A stretch of DNA of 64,000 nt from the NCBI GenBank assembly GCA_002914805.1, contig JXTB01000029.1:1187679-1251678 (forward strand), given 5' to 3'. Of the stretch, positions 34,771 to 46,888 are shown piece by piece; positions within the stretch are counted from its first letter, which is position 1, and every line of letters begins with the position of its first letter. Source of the stretch: Parasponia andersonii (lineage: Eukaryota; Streptophyta; Magnoliopsida; Rosales; Cannabaceae). The translations under genes were made by a program, and so were the position numbers. The notes under the pieces were generated by a model. It worked only from the letters and a program-made list of their open reading frames with translations, had not been told where the DNA came from and searched no databases.

Positions 34771-35128
34771 GCCATTGCCAATGTGTGAGACTAATAAAAT
34801 CTCCTATGAATATGATCTTCTTCCCCATGAATCTCTTCAAGAAATTTCAATCATCGAATCTGTAATACATCTTTCCACGTTCTATAATATTAGGGACTCT
34901 ACACAATTAATCATGTGTTAATAAGAAGTAGCTCAATATAATCAAGAACAAAATATATATACTTATAAAGGACTCTACAATATAAATTAAACCATGGTTA
35001 TAACATGCACAATCTTATTCTACAATTACCTTGGTCCTTAGGTTTCCATCTGTACTTGAGGTACAAATTATCAGGGCGACCATAGTTTTGGCAATCAAAC
35101 CTTTTGTGATTGAAAAGACAAGCTCAGA
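34771..35128 (-). pseudogene. TBL pseudogene copy 3, part B (exon 2 and 3' half of exon 1)
   Basis: Exon 2 remnant (34859-34771) reads FDD, a stop, NFLKRF, then FIGDFIS. The catalytic Ser of GDS has become Phe and a nonsense codon precedes it. The 3' half of exon 1 (35128-35030) encodes [16 protein letters not shown], but about ten bases before the donor, including a conserved Cys codon, are missing. Similarity stops at 35128, exactly at the edge of copia element B. Confidence 0.85.
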
Positions 35129-35664
35129 TGTTGCTTTAAAAACTAGAAAACAACAATAATCAATCTATTTAAAGCTTAAAGCATATCAACTAAAAACTGG
35201 ATAGAGGCTTAAAGATTACCTCTAATGGTAGATTGTAGTCTTGACCGGCCATTGTCTTATCCGGTGCTCCTGCAAGCTACAAAAATGGTGAAGAATAAAG
35301 AGGATTGATGGTGTTCAATACTCTTGGTCCTCTCTTGGTTATCTGTCAAAAACACCAACCATGAGCTACTCCCAAAACTAGCCAACGACCAATTTTTCAT
35401 GCGTGTGAAAATGGGCCAATGGGCCTTATCACATATGTGGCAGATCACATCTTTGACCCAATGAGTTTGCCAAAGTATCCAAATGAGTGTGAAACTATGG
35501 GCCTCATTCATATTAAAATGTGTTGTACATCCCATTATAGCCCATTTAGTAACATTATGCACAAGTCAATTAGACAAATAAATATAGTTTTCTTTTACAT
35601 GCTTTAATTAATATATAGTGAGTTATTAGTGATTATACTATAATCCATACAAAATATTCCAACA
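35129..35664 (-). repeat. 3' LTR of copia element B, 536 bp
   Basis: Plus strand starts TGTTGCTTTAAAAAC and ends ATATTCCAACA. It aligns throughout with the right LTR, including GGGCCTTATCACATATGTGG, with many substitutions, which implies an old insertion. Confidence 0.9.
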
Positions 35665-35675
35665 TTCTCCCACTT
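35665..35675 (-). other. Polypurine tract of copia element B
   Basis: Minus-strand AAGTGGGAGAA immediately before the 3' LTR start (TGTTGGAATATT), the typical second-strand primer position in copia elements. Confidence 0.75.
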
Positions 35676-38017
35676 AAATAGTATAATTATACAAAAAAAA
35701 AAAAACTCACTTAATAATAATATGTCAAGATACAAGAATCTCTTACAAATATGAATAGCCCCAAAATGATCATGTATAATATTGAATCAATAGGATACAA
35801 GTATTATACATGATCAGGTACTAGAGATTCACTAAGCATGATAATGACTCTCATATATAGATCCACCAATATTACACATACTGAGACTAAAACCGGATGT
35901 CTCTAATCAATATATCACTCATCAAATAAACATGTGTGCACACATCATAAAAGGTGACTAGGATCCAAAATATGCATGTATTACATAAAACATAAGCAAT
36001 CCACATCAATCAATAATATGTTCATTATACATGGATGCTGATAAATTCTTACTAGTTCAATACAACTAAAGATACTAACAGTACGTCATAGGATGTGTGT
36101 TCTCAAAATACACAAAAAATAGCCTTTCGCTAGTGAATTCGCCAACATATTATCTGTACATGTGTTCTCAACAGAAATAAAGGTGCTACAACTTTCTTTC
36201 TAACAAATAGGAACTATATATCAATAAAATTAGAGCTAACAATGCTTCTCAAGTTTCAAGAGAAAGATAGAGTTGTGGAATCATAACCATAAAGTTTCAA
36301 CAATCTCAAAATAAAGTAAACTACTTTGAATACTGAAACAAGATTTCGCAGTTAAATTTCATAACTAGTAGCCTCATAACACATCACAAAGATTCTGCCT
36401 CGATGGGTGAGATAACTGTAAATGTCCAATTGACACTAAATCCTAAAACAGCTTAGCTATAAGTGTCCAATTGGCATAAAAACACATAACAACTCCTCCT
36501 ACCATCATCATAATATATATATACAGAGGGATGAACTTTTATCATCCATGTAGCCTACTACCTCAGCGTTACAAGATCCAACTATGTCATGAGCTTTGGT
36601 CTGTCGATGAATCAATCACAAGATCATGGGTATCCAAAAAGGATCACTCAAGTACCTAATTGGCATGCCAAAAATAAACACAACATCATGACATATACAT
36701 AATCGAGTATATATATACATCAGGCTACTAATAGTGGACACATAGGGACTAATCTTATATGATCTCTCTCAAAACAACTAATGAATTTTTAGCCTTTCAT
36801 AATTATCCCATTTCAGAATTAATGCTTTCTAGCAAGAGTAACAATATCCAGAATTGGATTTCTGTAAAGAGTTTGATCAATATAGATTCTTTGAGACAGA
36901 CTAAAATGTCATTAGAGCTATATGAAGAACCTATATACCTTGAATTATGAGGCTTTTCCAAGATTTTTCATATTTATATGGCTAATCAATAATTATTTGT
37001 CTCACACATCATGTCAGAATCTTTACAGCGAGCACAATATCTATAACATATAAAATCATGAATATGTAATTGCTCTCCCTGACTTTCACATGTACACATT
37101 GATCAATAATATTCTCTAAAACACACTAATAATGACAATCTCATCAAATTTATAATACCACTATATTGATGTCAATTTCAATCCATAACCAAAAATATAG
37201 ATATAATAAATTAGGTGTTCATTGCTAATAATCTCAAAATCAATCAGTACAGCCATGTAAATACTCAAAACTTTATTCAAAAAAGTAGTTTTCACGTCCA
37301 CTTAATAAAGTTCCAAGTCAATATAGTAATAATTGCCATAAAATCAATAAGGTACTTTTAGTGGAAACGAATGAAAAAATATCTTTATGAATAATTATTC
37401 TCATTTGCTAAAACCTTTAGCCAGAAGCCTTGCTTATACTTCCCACTTAAATCTCATAATTGCACTAAGTCATAGACATTTACATCCATCCAATGAGTTA
37501 AAAGCTATTGTCTAATCCAACAAAGCTCCGAATTTCCAAAAGACTTGGAATTCATTTCACTATTCATAGTGCCATCCAATATAAGAACTAAAAACTCCCA
37601 ATGGCTCACTGGTAGATTATCATATTAGAGATATATAAAATGTCAAACTCGTATTCCTGTCAATAAATTATAAAGTCTCCAAACATTACAGGTATATCAA
37701 ATCAATATGATCTTTTCAAAAAATACATATCTCTTTATTCATATATGGAATAATTAAGTATCACCACATCAATGGATATAACACGAGTGACTATAAGTTT
37801 TTATTCAATTATAGGTCAACAAATTGCAGTGGAAACAATAGAAAATTAGAGATGATAACACATAATATTCCTCATTGAATAAAATCTCTCATTGCTTCTG
37901 ACTTGTACCAAAAACATCAATAAAATCAATAGCTTTATCTGACTCAATCATTATGATGGTATGAGACGGATAATCAAATCTAGAATCCTCTAATCACCTA
38001 TGATCTATTAAGATTTT

Positions 38018-39743
38018 TGCCTGAAAAAGTAGATTTCCAATTTTACCCTTTTAAAGTATAAATAATTTTCTCTTATATGCAATTATGATATTTGCTAGAT
38101 TAAACTATCTTAGTTGAATAATTTATTCATCTGAAAAAGATTCCGTGACTTTATATGTGTATAAAGAAATAAACATGATTAAGTATTAATTATGGGGAGA
38201 CTTATTTCTTTATCTAAGTCTAAATAAAGTAGTTTACAATCTGTAAATAAAGATGGAATACTTTATTTACTATAGGTTGTAGTGTTTGTCTATCTCAACT
38301 AATACAACATAAACAAGTTATGTGTATTGAATTGGACTAAGTAATATAAAGAATTAGAGTGTCATACTTCAATTCTTATATTATCACAAACTAGCTCTTA
38401 GCATATAAATCTTATTCCTTAATGTTTGACTGGACTTACTTTCATGGGTTATAGCTTTTTGATTTGTTAAAAGACTAACCTCTATGAAATTAGAAGTGAA
38501 ATCTAGCATATTGGAGGTTATGACTTATTAATTGGTGAGAACACTAAATAATTAAGGAGACTGTACATTAATGTCACTTTAGGTTCTTTCAAGATTCATG
38601 GAATAATTAAATCTAAGATCTTAGTATTTACTTTGTGAATTGGTTGATAATTTTGTCTAAATGGCCATTGAGAACAAAATTATCGACAACATTATTCCTT
38701 GATAGAAAGATGGTAACTTAAAAGTAAATAGGTGTTGGAGGGGTATTACAGTAATTTCACCTATCCAACTACGACATTGTATAGGGATTCTATATGTGGT
38801 AGAGAATATGCTAGATGAATCGATTAATCAAGGTTAGTTGATTAAATCTCTATAAAAGGTATGACATTTAATCTAAGAGTGCAGTATAGGGCCTTTAGTG
38901 GAGTGTCCCCTTTACTAATAATATTTATATAAATATAATAATAAGAGTTATTATGTATTTATCATATTATTGGAGCTTAGATTATTTGGATTCATTAGAT
39001 CCCTTGTCTAGCTCAATTAAGCTCATTAATTGGTTGGTGGTATTTGTGAAATTAGTTTCATGAAACTGTGTAAAATAATAATTCTACACAGAAGTTGGTA
39101 TTTTTATAAATAAGTTTCATGAGTAGGACATATTTATAAAAATACACCTAAAGTCCAAATTAGAGAATAATCCCAATCCTTATTGGACTAGAGTTAGCAG
39201 TTTTGGGTCCCATGTATATAAGATATATGAGAGAAAAAAACTACAAAGTAGCTCATATAGAGTCACACGCATAGACACAAGGAGAGAAGGAGAAAAATCG
39301 GCCAAGGCTGAGAAAGAGAGGAAGAAAGTTTCCTACTATCTCACAATACCATCTCACGTCCCAGTGTTCCATAAGATCAAAAAGGTGTTTTTGATCGTTC
39401 TCCAACGAAAGTTTTGACTTGGTGCCCACTCGCTTCATCAACCAAGAGCAAGAGCATAGACAAGAAGATCTAGGGTTAGAGGTTTGATCACTTTCAATGA
39501 AGAGATCAAGGAGGAACACACTATAAGAGGTAAACCCTAATCTCATCTATAGGGTTTTGTATCTAGATTTAATTTATGTTGTACATGATCCTATATATGA
39601 TGCATATATGTTATATGGTTATGAAAACTGTTTTCATGTAAAAATTTTAAAACCTAAATCCGCTAATTTTTCCGCTGCGTTCATGATATGATCATGTATT
39701 TTCCATATCTGCATGCATGCATAATTTCCTAAGTGTTAGGTCA
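38018..39743 (+). repeat. Solo LTR nested in copia element B, 1726 bp
   Basis: Starts TGCCTGAAAAAG and ends TTAGGTCA. The pentamer ATTTT flanks it perfectly on both sides (38013-38017 and 39744-39748). A TATA-like GTATATAAG near 39212-39220 followed by about 500 bp of leader-like sequence suggests plus orientation. No internal coding. The perfect duplication suggests it is younger than its host element. Confidence 0.8.
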
Positions 39744-42202
39744 ATTTTTCCAATAGAATCATCATAAATCAATCCTCAAAAATATCACACGATATCAAGA
39801 AATATGTGATTTATCCCCTTTTATAATACTATAGTATCCAAGAGATCTAATTATTATCCATAATACTGATTAAAATCATATTCTTGGAAATATCTTGCAA
39901 AAGGTTTAGGATTTTATTCTGTCTTATTATATCTCTCACAGTAACCATCATAGTCAAACTTGATCGCTTTAATCCATTTCCACAAGTTAAACCTTTTAGA
40001 GTAATAAGCTCAATATGACCATAAAAGGAGAAATTATCCATAAAGACCATAGTCATCAATCTTACTCTTATAACTATGATAGTTTACTAATCATTGAAGT
40101 AACAAACATGTGCACTATAATCTTGGATGAGAAACTTGTAATACACCATATAAATCTTACCACTGATCTTCCTATTTGAAAATCTAGAATCGTAATCCAA
40201 TTCTTATACCACAATATGTAAGATTTTCATCTCTCCAACATTTAGGATCATTAATGGTGTAATTAACTTTTCAATCCTAAAAAAAAGTATGTCTCAATCA
40301 CCCAAAATAAAAACAAGCTCCTCCACGATAAGAAAAAAGTAAACAAGTATATGTAACCGCAAAAGAATATCATAGGCCTAGTCATAATTTAACTATCTCC
40401 AAAATGTCAACTTTAAGGTGATATTTACCACGAAGATTAGATGGAACTTAATCTCCATCAATGATATTCTATCCTTTATATCATTCTCTTCCCTAATAAG
40501 CATTGTTGTCAACTCATCTGAATAGATTACTTCTTATAACGATCAAGTCTTATCTCTAATCAATTGCTCTTTTTGAGTATCATGACTTGATGTAATCGAA
40601 ACAAATTAGAAATAGAAGAGTTCTCCCAATAATCCATACCAACTCTATGAGCCTTAATAATCAGAAAACACATTATTAATATAATCTTTAATTCCATTAA
40701 TACCATCACAAAAAGTGGAATTCAAAAAAAACTTAAAAGCCTATACTTACCATTGTAAGGAAAAACATCCAAATTTCTCACCAATAACTTCAAGAAAAAA
40801 CTTTAGTGATCTTATCTTCAAAAACTATCACAAACCAATTATTCCACAAATGCTTCATTAATATTAAAGAACATCTCTTTAAGTTCTCCCACTCATCATA
40901 GAGTTTCATGGCATCAATCAACTATAAATAGTAGGATTTTTAGAAATTTTATAAACTCACAAGGCCTAGTCCATTTACTATAACACATACTGTACGAGAT
41001 TTATATCATTAAATATAATAGTTTCATTTAGCATCAAAATGGCAGAGATACAAGGATTTCTTATAGCTAGAGGAAATACCAAGAGTAATATCACTAATAT
41101 GCATGTAAAAACAAAATCATGCTATTTGCTCTTCCTCTCAACTTTCCAATGATCCAATCAGTAATACGATCATTGTGTGCTAGAGTCCCTAAAGCAAAAC
41201 AAAGACTCATATGCAGGTAAGGACAATACATCAAATGCCACAACTAAATGCATCAATCCACTATTGATAGGACAACAAAGATTGTGCGGTTCATAACATT
41301 AATGCACTTTCTTCACCAATCTAAGCATCATACTAAAATAATAAAATTATCGATAGGATAACTTAATTGTACATATAGACCTTAGTATTAATTGTGATCA
41401 ATCAAGGGAGAATAAACAATAATAATCACAATTCTCAACTCACAACAAGCAAGTATAGAAACATTTAGAATCAGTCAAAATCTCATAAAATTCAAATATA
41501 ACCAATCATGCATTTATATTGTCAATTAATAATAATCACGAAAATATACAAAATAAGCAATAATTCATAAATTATCCATATAATATGCCAAAAATTTATT
41601 TGTCATTTATAATGAATTTTCTAATAATAAAATACAACATATGACAACAAAATATGGAATAAAAAACATGCTTAAAATTGGCCAAAAGTGAGAATATAAT
41701 AATTGATGCAACTATATTCGACAATTTGACAAGTTTAGACTCACTATAGGCGAGTACATGAACTCTTACGATTGTCACAATCTTACATTCAATTATGTCA
41801 CATAACATGTAAATTTTCAAAATGAAATTCAATGGATAAAATGTTCCAAAATATGCGTACAATCAAAAGTGACATAATTATCAAAAATATGCATATAACC
41901 ATATATAATGTTAAATTAAATATATTAACATATAACTAGACATGATCTAAGATGATATAAACATGCATATAATAATGTCCAGGAATTAATTTAATTCAAA
42001 ATTGTGAGACTTATTATTTAAAATAATATGCAGAATATGAGATAATTTAATAAAATCTTTAATAATGGCCAAAATTAACTAATAATCACACAAATAATGG
42101 AGCAAAATGTTGAAAACTCCAGACGAAAACACCCCTAAACGCGCCCCCACATGCACAAAAGATATGTTATCGTTTTTTTTTTTTGAAAATCTGAGTCCAA
42201 AA

Positions 42203-42418
42203 TAACGACAAGTCGTTTTGCCTTAGGCCAAAAACGACAACTGGACAAAAATGTAAATGACATGTCGTTTTTTATAGATGTCTAACGACATGTCATTTCC
42301 GTACGACGACAGCAACTGAGCAAGATTATAAACGACATGTCATTTTTTTTTGTATAAAAATGACATGTCGTTTTGTTACAATAATAGCAGCTCCTACTTT
42401 AGTCAAACGACATGCCGT
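42203..42418. repeat. Cluster of AACGACATGTCGTT-type palindromes
   Basis: Six near-copies of a 14-bp palindrome in 216 bp: about 42203-42219 (AACGACAAGTCGTT), 42256-42270, 42283-42298, 42330-42345, 42358-42374 and 42405-42418. They lie in the 5' leader side of copia element B, about 400 bp inside its 5' LTR. Function unknown. Confidence 0.75.
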
Positions 42419-42814
42419 ACGATGTCATCCTTGACCGCAGACCCGATCTCGCCATATCTTGACCTCGGTGCTCTGTTTTTGATGATTTTTGTTGAGTTTT
42501 GTTCCAAATTTTATTTCTAATTGTTTTCTAACATTTATTTGGCAAAAAAAGGCTCTAAAAAGTGCAGAAAATTCGATAAAAATCTGGCCATTTTAAGGTT
42601 ACAAAGCTTCAAAAAACTTAATAAATCTAGCCAAAATAAATACAAACTCCACAAATATGATGCCAAAAATATATATTTGTCATCAATAATCAAAATAACA
42701 ATTATTTGCTTCCAGAATAATTCTAGGAATAAATTCGGTACAAATACATGAAAAAGACTGAAAAATTCCAAAAAAATGAAAAACAAACAATAGGATAACT
42801 TTAAGTTGAATAGT

Positions 42815-42829
42815 CTAGCTCTAATACCA
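42815..42829 (-). other. Primer-binding site of copia element B
   Basis: Minus-strand TGGTATTAGAGCTAG, two bases inside the 5' LTR, closely matches the initiator-methionine tRNA complement (TGGTATCAGAGC). Confidence 0.8.
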
Positions 42830-42831
42830 AT

Positions 42832-43401
42832 TGTTAATTTAAAAATCAGAAAATAACAATAGTCAATCCATTTAAAGCATAAAGCATATCAACCAAAAAC
42901 TGGACAGAGGCTTAAAGATTACCTCTACTGGTGGGTTGCGGTCTTAACCAACCATTGTCCTATCTGATGCTCCTGCAAACTGTGAAAATTGTGAAGAATG
43001 AAGATAATTGATGGTGTTCAACACTCTTGGTCCTTTCTTGGTTCTTTGCCGAAAACTTCAACCATGAGCTTCTCCCAAAACGAGTCAATGATCAGTATTT
43101 CATGTGTATGATAATAGGCCAATGGGCCTTATCACATATGTGGCAGATTACACCCTTAGCCCAATGAGTTGGCCAAGGTGTCCAAATGAGTGTAAAACTA
43201 TGGGTCTCCTTCGTATTAAAATGTGTGATCCATTTCATTATGGTACAATTAGTAACACTATACATAAGTCAATTATATATAGAAATATAGTTGTCTTTAA
43301 AATACTTTAATTAACATATAATGAGTTATTTTTACATTCTTTAATTAACATATAATGAGTTATTTGTGATTATATTATAGTCCATTCAAAATATTCCAAC
43401 A
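42832..43401 (-). repeat. 5' LTR of copia element B, 570 bp
   Basis: Plus strand starts TGTTAATTTAAAAATC and ends ATATTCCAACA, pairing with the LTR at 35129-35664. It is longer mainly because a block of about 33 bp (TTTAATTAACATATAATGAG and following bases) is tandemly doubled near 43305-43370. Confidence 0.9.
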
Positions 43402-43620
43402 TGAGAGTCATAGAGAGGATATGAATTGTCAAAAACCCAACTCCCTTGGTACACATTACATGATTTCATCGCCTTTTCATACTGATTCTCAATTTACTAT
43501 TGTCATACTGATTCTCAATTTACTATTGTCAGGATCTCCGGAGATTGATAAAGGAATAATATACGAGAAAACTATTAAAACCATAGAAACATAGAAATGG
43601 CCTGATGATCTCAAGTCCAT
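43402..43620 (-). pseudogene. TBL pseudogene copy 3, part C (5' end of exon 1)
   Basis: From the ATG at 43620 the minus strand encodes MDLRSSGHFYVSMVL, a signal-anchor-like segment, then after a small tandem duplication (TACTGATTCTCAATTTACTA, 43488-43536) a nonsense region, and finally [17 protein letters not shown], the start of the PMR5N domain. It stops at the copia B boundary. Upstream sequence matches the 5' flanks of copies 1 and 2. Confidence 0.85.
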
Positions 43621-45739
43621 TTTTTGGTATATATTAGAAAGAGATTGAGAGACTAATTTTCTTTGACTTTGAGAGACACTGTATATGTAGAGATGATGAA
43701 AACATGTTGTACAGGTACCCTTACTTAATGATGAGCAGAAATGATTAATCCAAGGTTTCTTGCCAATTCCGAGAGACGTAAACATACGTCAGAATAACTT
43801 TTGGATCATATGATATCTTAATTTGGTTTGATGTGTCCAAATAAATATATAGTTGATCAAGAAAATATGATCACATACCAGACGAGGTGGAAGATCTGTC
43901 ATGAATTTTTCACGTGCAACATGGCTGACAACTGACGTGAAGGAGGGCAAACAAACTCTTTTTTATTTTATTTTTTATTTTTTTGGTTCCAAACTTAGTG
44001 ATGAATGATGACACAATCTCTATATAAAATATCAAAACTTAGATAAAGAAAGGAACTCCTATAAGTTTAGGAATGACTTGTTTGGGTTACAGAGATACAA
44101 AATAGTGCAATTAAGAGTGTGGTACTAATTTGATTACTCGTTTGGATTTGACTCCATCCTCGATCTTATTAGGGGTCATTGGACAAATGGATAAATGCAT
44201 TACTATTAATGTTATATGGATCATACTTGTTATATCAAAATTTGCAACAAATTTTTAATACCAATATATGCGGTATATAAATTGTTATTTTTTATTAATA
44301 ATGTACTAGAATTTACTATAAATAAATTAAACATATTCACCACAAATTATATATTTTGACATCAAAAATTTAATACAAATTTTTGGATACATAACATGAT
44401 CCATTTAACAAATTGGGTTTTAAAAAAACATCATTGTTTTGGTCAAATTTTTATCTAAAAATTGTCAAAGTACTCTACTACTCTTGATCAAATAGTACTC
44501 GAATTCTTCATAAAACAAAATTATTTTAGGATTGCTTGGATACATTTATATTTTTTATTTTCTATTTAAATAAACAAAATCTTAAAATTTGTTTGGAAAA
44601 ACATGCTTAGTAATATTATTTTTGTTCTCTATTTTAAAAAATTGTAGACAAAAATTTTAAAAATAATAGAAGTGAAAAGTTTTCACTTCTAATTTTTTTT
44701 TAAAAAAAAAAAAGGAAGGAAAACCATAAAGTAGTATTTTTATAAATAAAATTATTTAAGTGGTATTGTCGAAAATAAACTTTCAGAAGTGATATGTTTC
44801 TAAATAAAAGTTAAAAAATAATATTTTCGCAGATGGTAGTTTTTCAATAAACTTTCTAAAGTGATATATTTATACATATATTTTTAAAAATGGAGTTTTT
44901 CTAATTAATTTTTGTGGGTACCAAGCATCTTAATGTTTTTTGTTTTTAAAAATTTAAAAATGATTTGATGTGTTACTAATCACTTTTTAAAAAATAAAAA
45001 TAAAAACATAAGCAAAATTTTTGTTTTTGTTTTTGTTTTTGTTTTCAATTTTTATAAACAAAAAATTAAAGATCTTGTTGTTTGAAATTTAGTCCAAATT
45101 ATTGTAATAACTTTAGTCAAATTTGACCATATAGTCAAACTACCACTTTATAACAAAATAAAAAAAATCATTCCAAAAATAAATAAATAAATAATATTTT
45201 GAAAATAAATTTGGGTATTTAGCATTTAAGTTGAAGAAATTTAGTATTGTTTTTATTTGAAAAAGAAAAAGAAAAAGAAAAACAAACAAACAAACAAACA
45301 AAAAACAAAAACAAAAAAGAACCACTGTGCGAGGATTCATATTTGGGAGCGTTACATTCTCCGCCCTTATAACTCTCTCTGTTTTCGTTAGTCTTCGCTG
45401 TTTGCTGTCATCAATGTCTGACATGGTGTAGTAGATTTTCACTTCTATCTCAAAAACATCTTCTTCGGCCTCATTCTTCCCTGAAGCTGCTTCTTCACCA
45501 TCCCACCTAGTCCTCAATCATAAATACTTATCATAAAGCTCTGAGCTTGATTTTTTCCAGTGAAGCTAAACAAGTCTATGCGAATAGAGAAAATTCAGAG
45601 AAGAAAAACTTCGATTCAAGCACAACCCATCTCTCCATTTCGGATGTTTAGCGCTCCTAGTTGAAAAAGTTCGAAAAATATTGCTCAAGTTTCGTGTATA
45701 AGACAGTGTTAGTGATTTCCAGCATTGAAAAAATCGACT
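43621..45739. other. Upstream of the TBL pseudogene and 5' flank of the mTERF gene
   Basis: Up to about 44160 the sequence matches the shared TBL 5' flank (ATGGCTGACAACTGACGTGAAGGAG, GTGCAATTAAGAGTGTGG). Beyond that it is AT-rich with no gene; about 45530-45739 is probably the mTERF leader. Confidence 0.6.
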
Positions 45740-46888
45740 ATGAAATCTAGGTTTGGTGCTTTCATGATGCTCCGTCGTGTTTTGTTGCCGGATTCGCTAA
45801 ATTTGTTCTCTTTACCAAGGAGGGTTGTGTTTGAGACACGTATGTTCTGCTCGATCACAACCTGTTCGACGAATTGTCAAGCCGAAGTTGCGATAGCAAA
45901 AGAAGAAGGCGAAGCCCATTCAAAGGGATCTAGAGAGATTTTGAGGAGTTGGGGTTGTAGTGAAGGTGATATATCGAAGATGTTCGTACGAAGACCTTCT
46001 TTAAGGAATGCTGACCTTGCCCAGCTTCAGTCTAAGCTCAATTTACTGAGTGGCTTGGGAATCAGTGCTTCTGAACTTGTCAAGATCATAAATTGTCGTC
46101 CTAGGTTTCTTAGTTGTCGTATCAATCGTTGCTTTGATGAGCGGCTTCAGTTTCTCATGACATTGTTTGAGTCGAATGAAGTTCTTGTTAAAGCCATTGT
46201 TAGGAACCCTTCTTTGCTGACTTATGATTTCCAGAACAGAATCAAACCCACCATAGCATTGTACGAAGAAATGGGACTAAGCAAAAAGGACTTGACAGCA
46301 ATGCTTCTACTTCGGCCAACTTTAATACCGCGAACTTCATTTGACGATGAGAAGTTGGAATACATACGAAAAACTGGGCTTTCTCACAACTCTAAGATGT
46401 ACAAGTACATCGTCACTCTCATTGGTGTCTCTCGCCTTGAAACAATTCGTAGGAAGATTGCAAACCTTGAGAAATTCGGGTTCACAGAGGGTGAGGTTTT
46501 CGGGCTTTTGGGACGCTCTCCACTAGTTTTGACACTATCAGTGGACAAGGTTCAGAGGAACATGACTTTCATTCTAGGCACAATGAAGCTTCAGGCGGAA
46601 GTGATCCTTGAGCATCCAAATTTGTTGTACTCTAATTTGGAGGCTGTTCTGAAACCGCGATTTCTTCTGATGGAGAAGATGAAAGAAATGGGTTTGGAAT
46701 TGCAGATCGAAGGACCTGATATTTTGAGAGCGTTGAGGATGCAAGAGAAAAGGTTTCTTAAGGCGTTTGTGGATTGTCACCCCAAGGATGTTGCCGTTGA
46801 ACTAGTGGAGTTCTACGTAAGTGCAAAAGGGATTAAGAGATTGGCAGTGACCTCAAAGAAGAACTTCCACCAAGGATTTCCTTTCTAA
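45740..46888 (+). CDS. mTERF-family organelle transcription factor
   Basis: An intronless frame of 382 residues from the ATG at 45740 (an in-frame TTG lies 15 bases upstream but is not a usual start). The N-terminus is Arg/Ser-rich and lacks acidic residues at first (MKSRFGAFMMLRRVLL), as in mitochondrial or plastid transit peptides. From about residue 65 there is a series of roughly 30-residue mTERF repeats, each with a Leu-rich helix pair and a Pro: for example LNLLSGLGISASELVKII, IVRNPSLLTYD, LEKFGFTEGEVFGLLGRSP and ILEHPNLLYSNLEAVLKPR. mTERF proteins bind organelle nucleic acid and affect transcription or splicing. Which organelle is uncertain; mitochondrion is somewhat favoured for this subclass of plant mTERFs. 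No damage seen. Confidence 0.92.
   Translation: MKSRFGAFMMLRRVLLPDSLNLFSLPRRVVFETRMFCSITTCSTNCQAEVAIAKEEGEAHSKGSREILRSWGCSEGDISKMFVRRPSLRNADLAQLQSKLNLLSGLGISASELVKIINCRPRFLSCRINRCFDERLQFLMTLFESNEVLVKAIVRNPSLLTYDFQNRIKPTIALYEEMGLSKKDLTAMLLLRPTLIPRTSFDDEKLEYIRKTGLSHNSKMYKYIVTLIGVSRLETIRRKIANLEKFGFTEGEVFGLLGRSPLVLTLSVDKVQRNMTFILGTMKLQAEVILEHPNLLYSNLEAVLKPRFLLMEKMKEMGLELQIEGPDILRALRMQEKRFLKAFVDCHPKDVAVELVEFYVSAKGIKRLAVTSKKNFHQGFPF

Larger units (their letters stand above)
35129..43401 (-). mobile_element. Ty1/copia element B, decayed, inserted in exon 1 of TBL copy 3
   Basis: Two LTRs (35129-35664 and 42832-43401) flank about 7.2 kb. A tRNA-Met-like primer-binding site adjoins the right LTR and a purine tract (AAGTGGGAGAA on the minus strand) adjoins the left, fixing minus orientation. 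Flanking pentamers TCAGA (35124-35128) and TGAGA (43402-43406) are a degraded target duplication. Joining the flanks restores TBL exon 1. The interior shows only eroded copia coding. Integrase-like traces (FDYDGYCERYNKTE, PKPFARYFQEYDFN) occur at about 39850-40060, gag-like at about 40860-40960 and RNase H-like at about 36000-36480. A solo LTR is nested at 38018-39743. Confidence 0.85.

Noticed and set aside
45140-45517. Minus-strand frame upstream of the mTERF gene (FEIEVKIYYTMSD)
   Set aside because: No ATG before the last third, half of it is low complexity, and no family recognised. The first part looks protein-like, so a gene remnant is not excluded.
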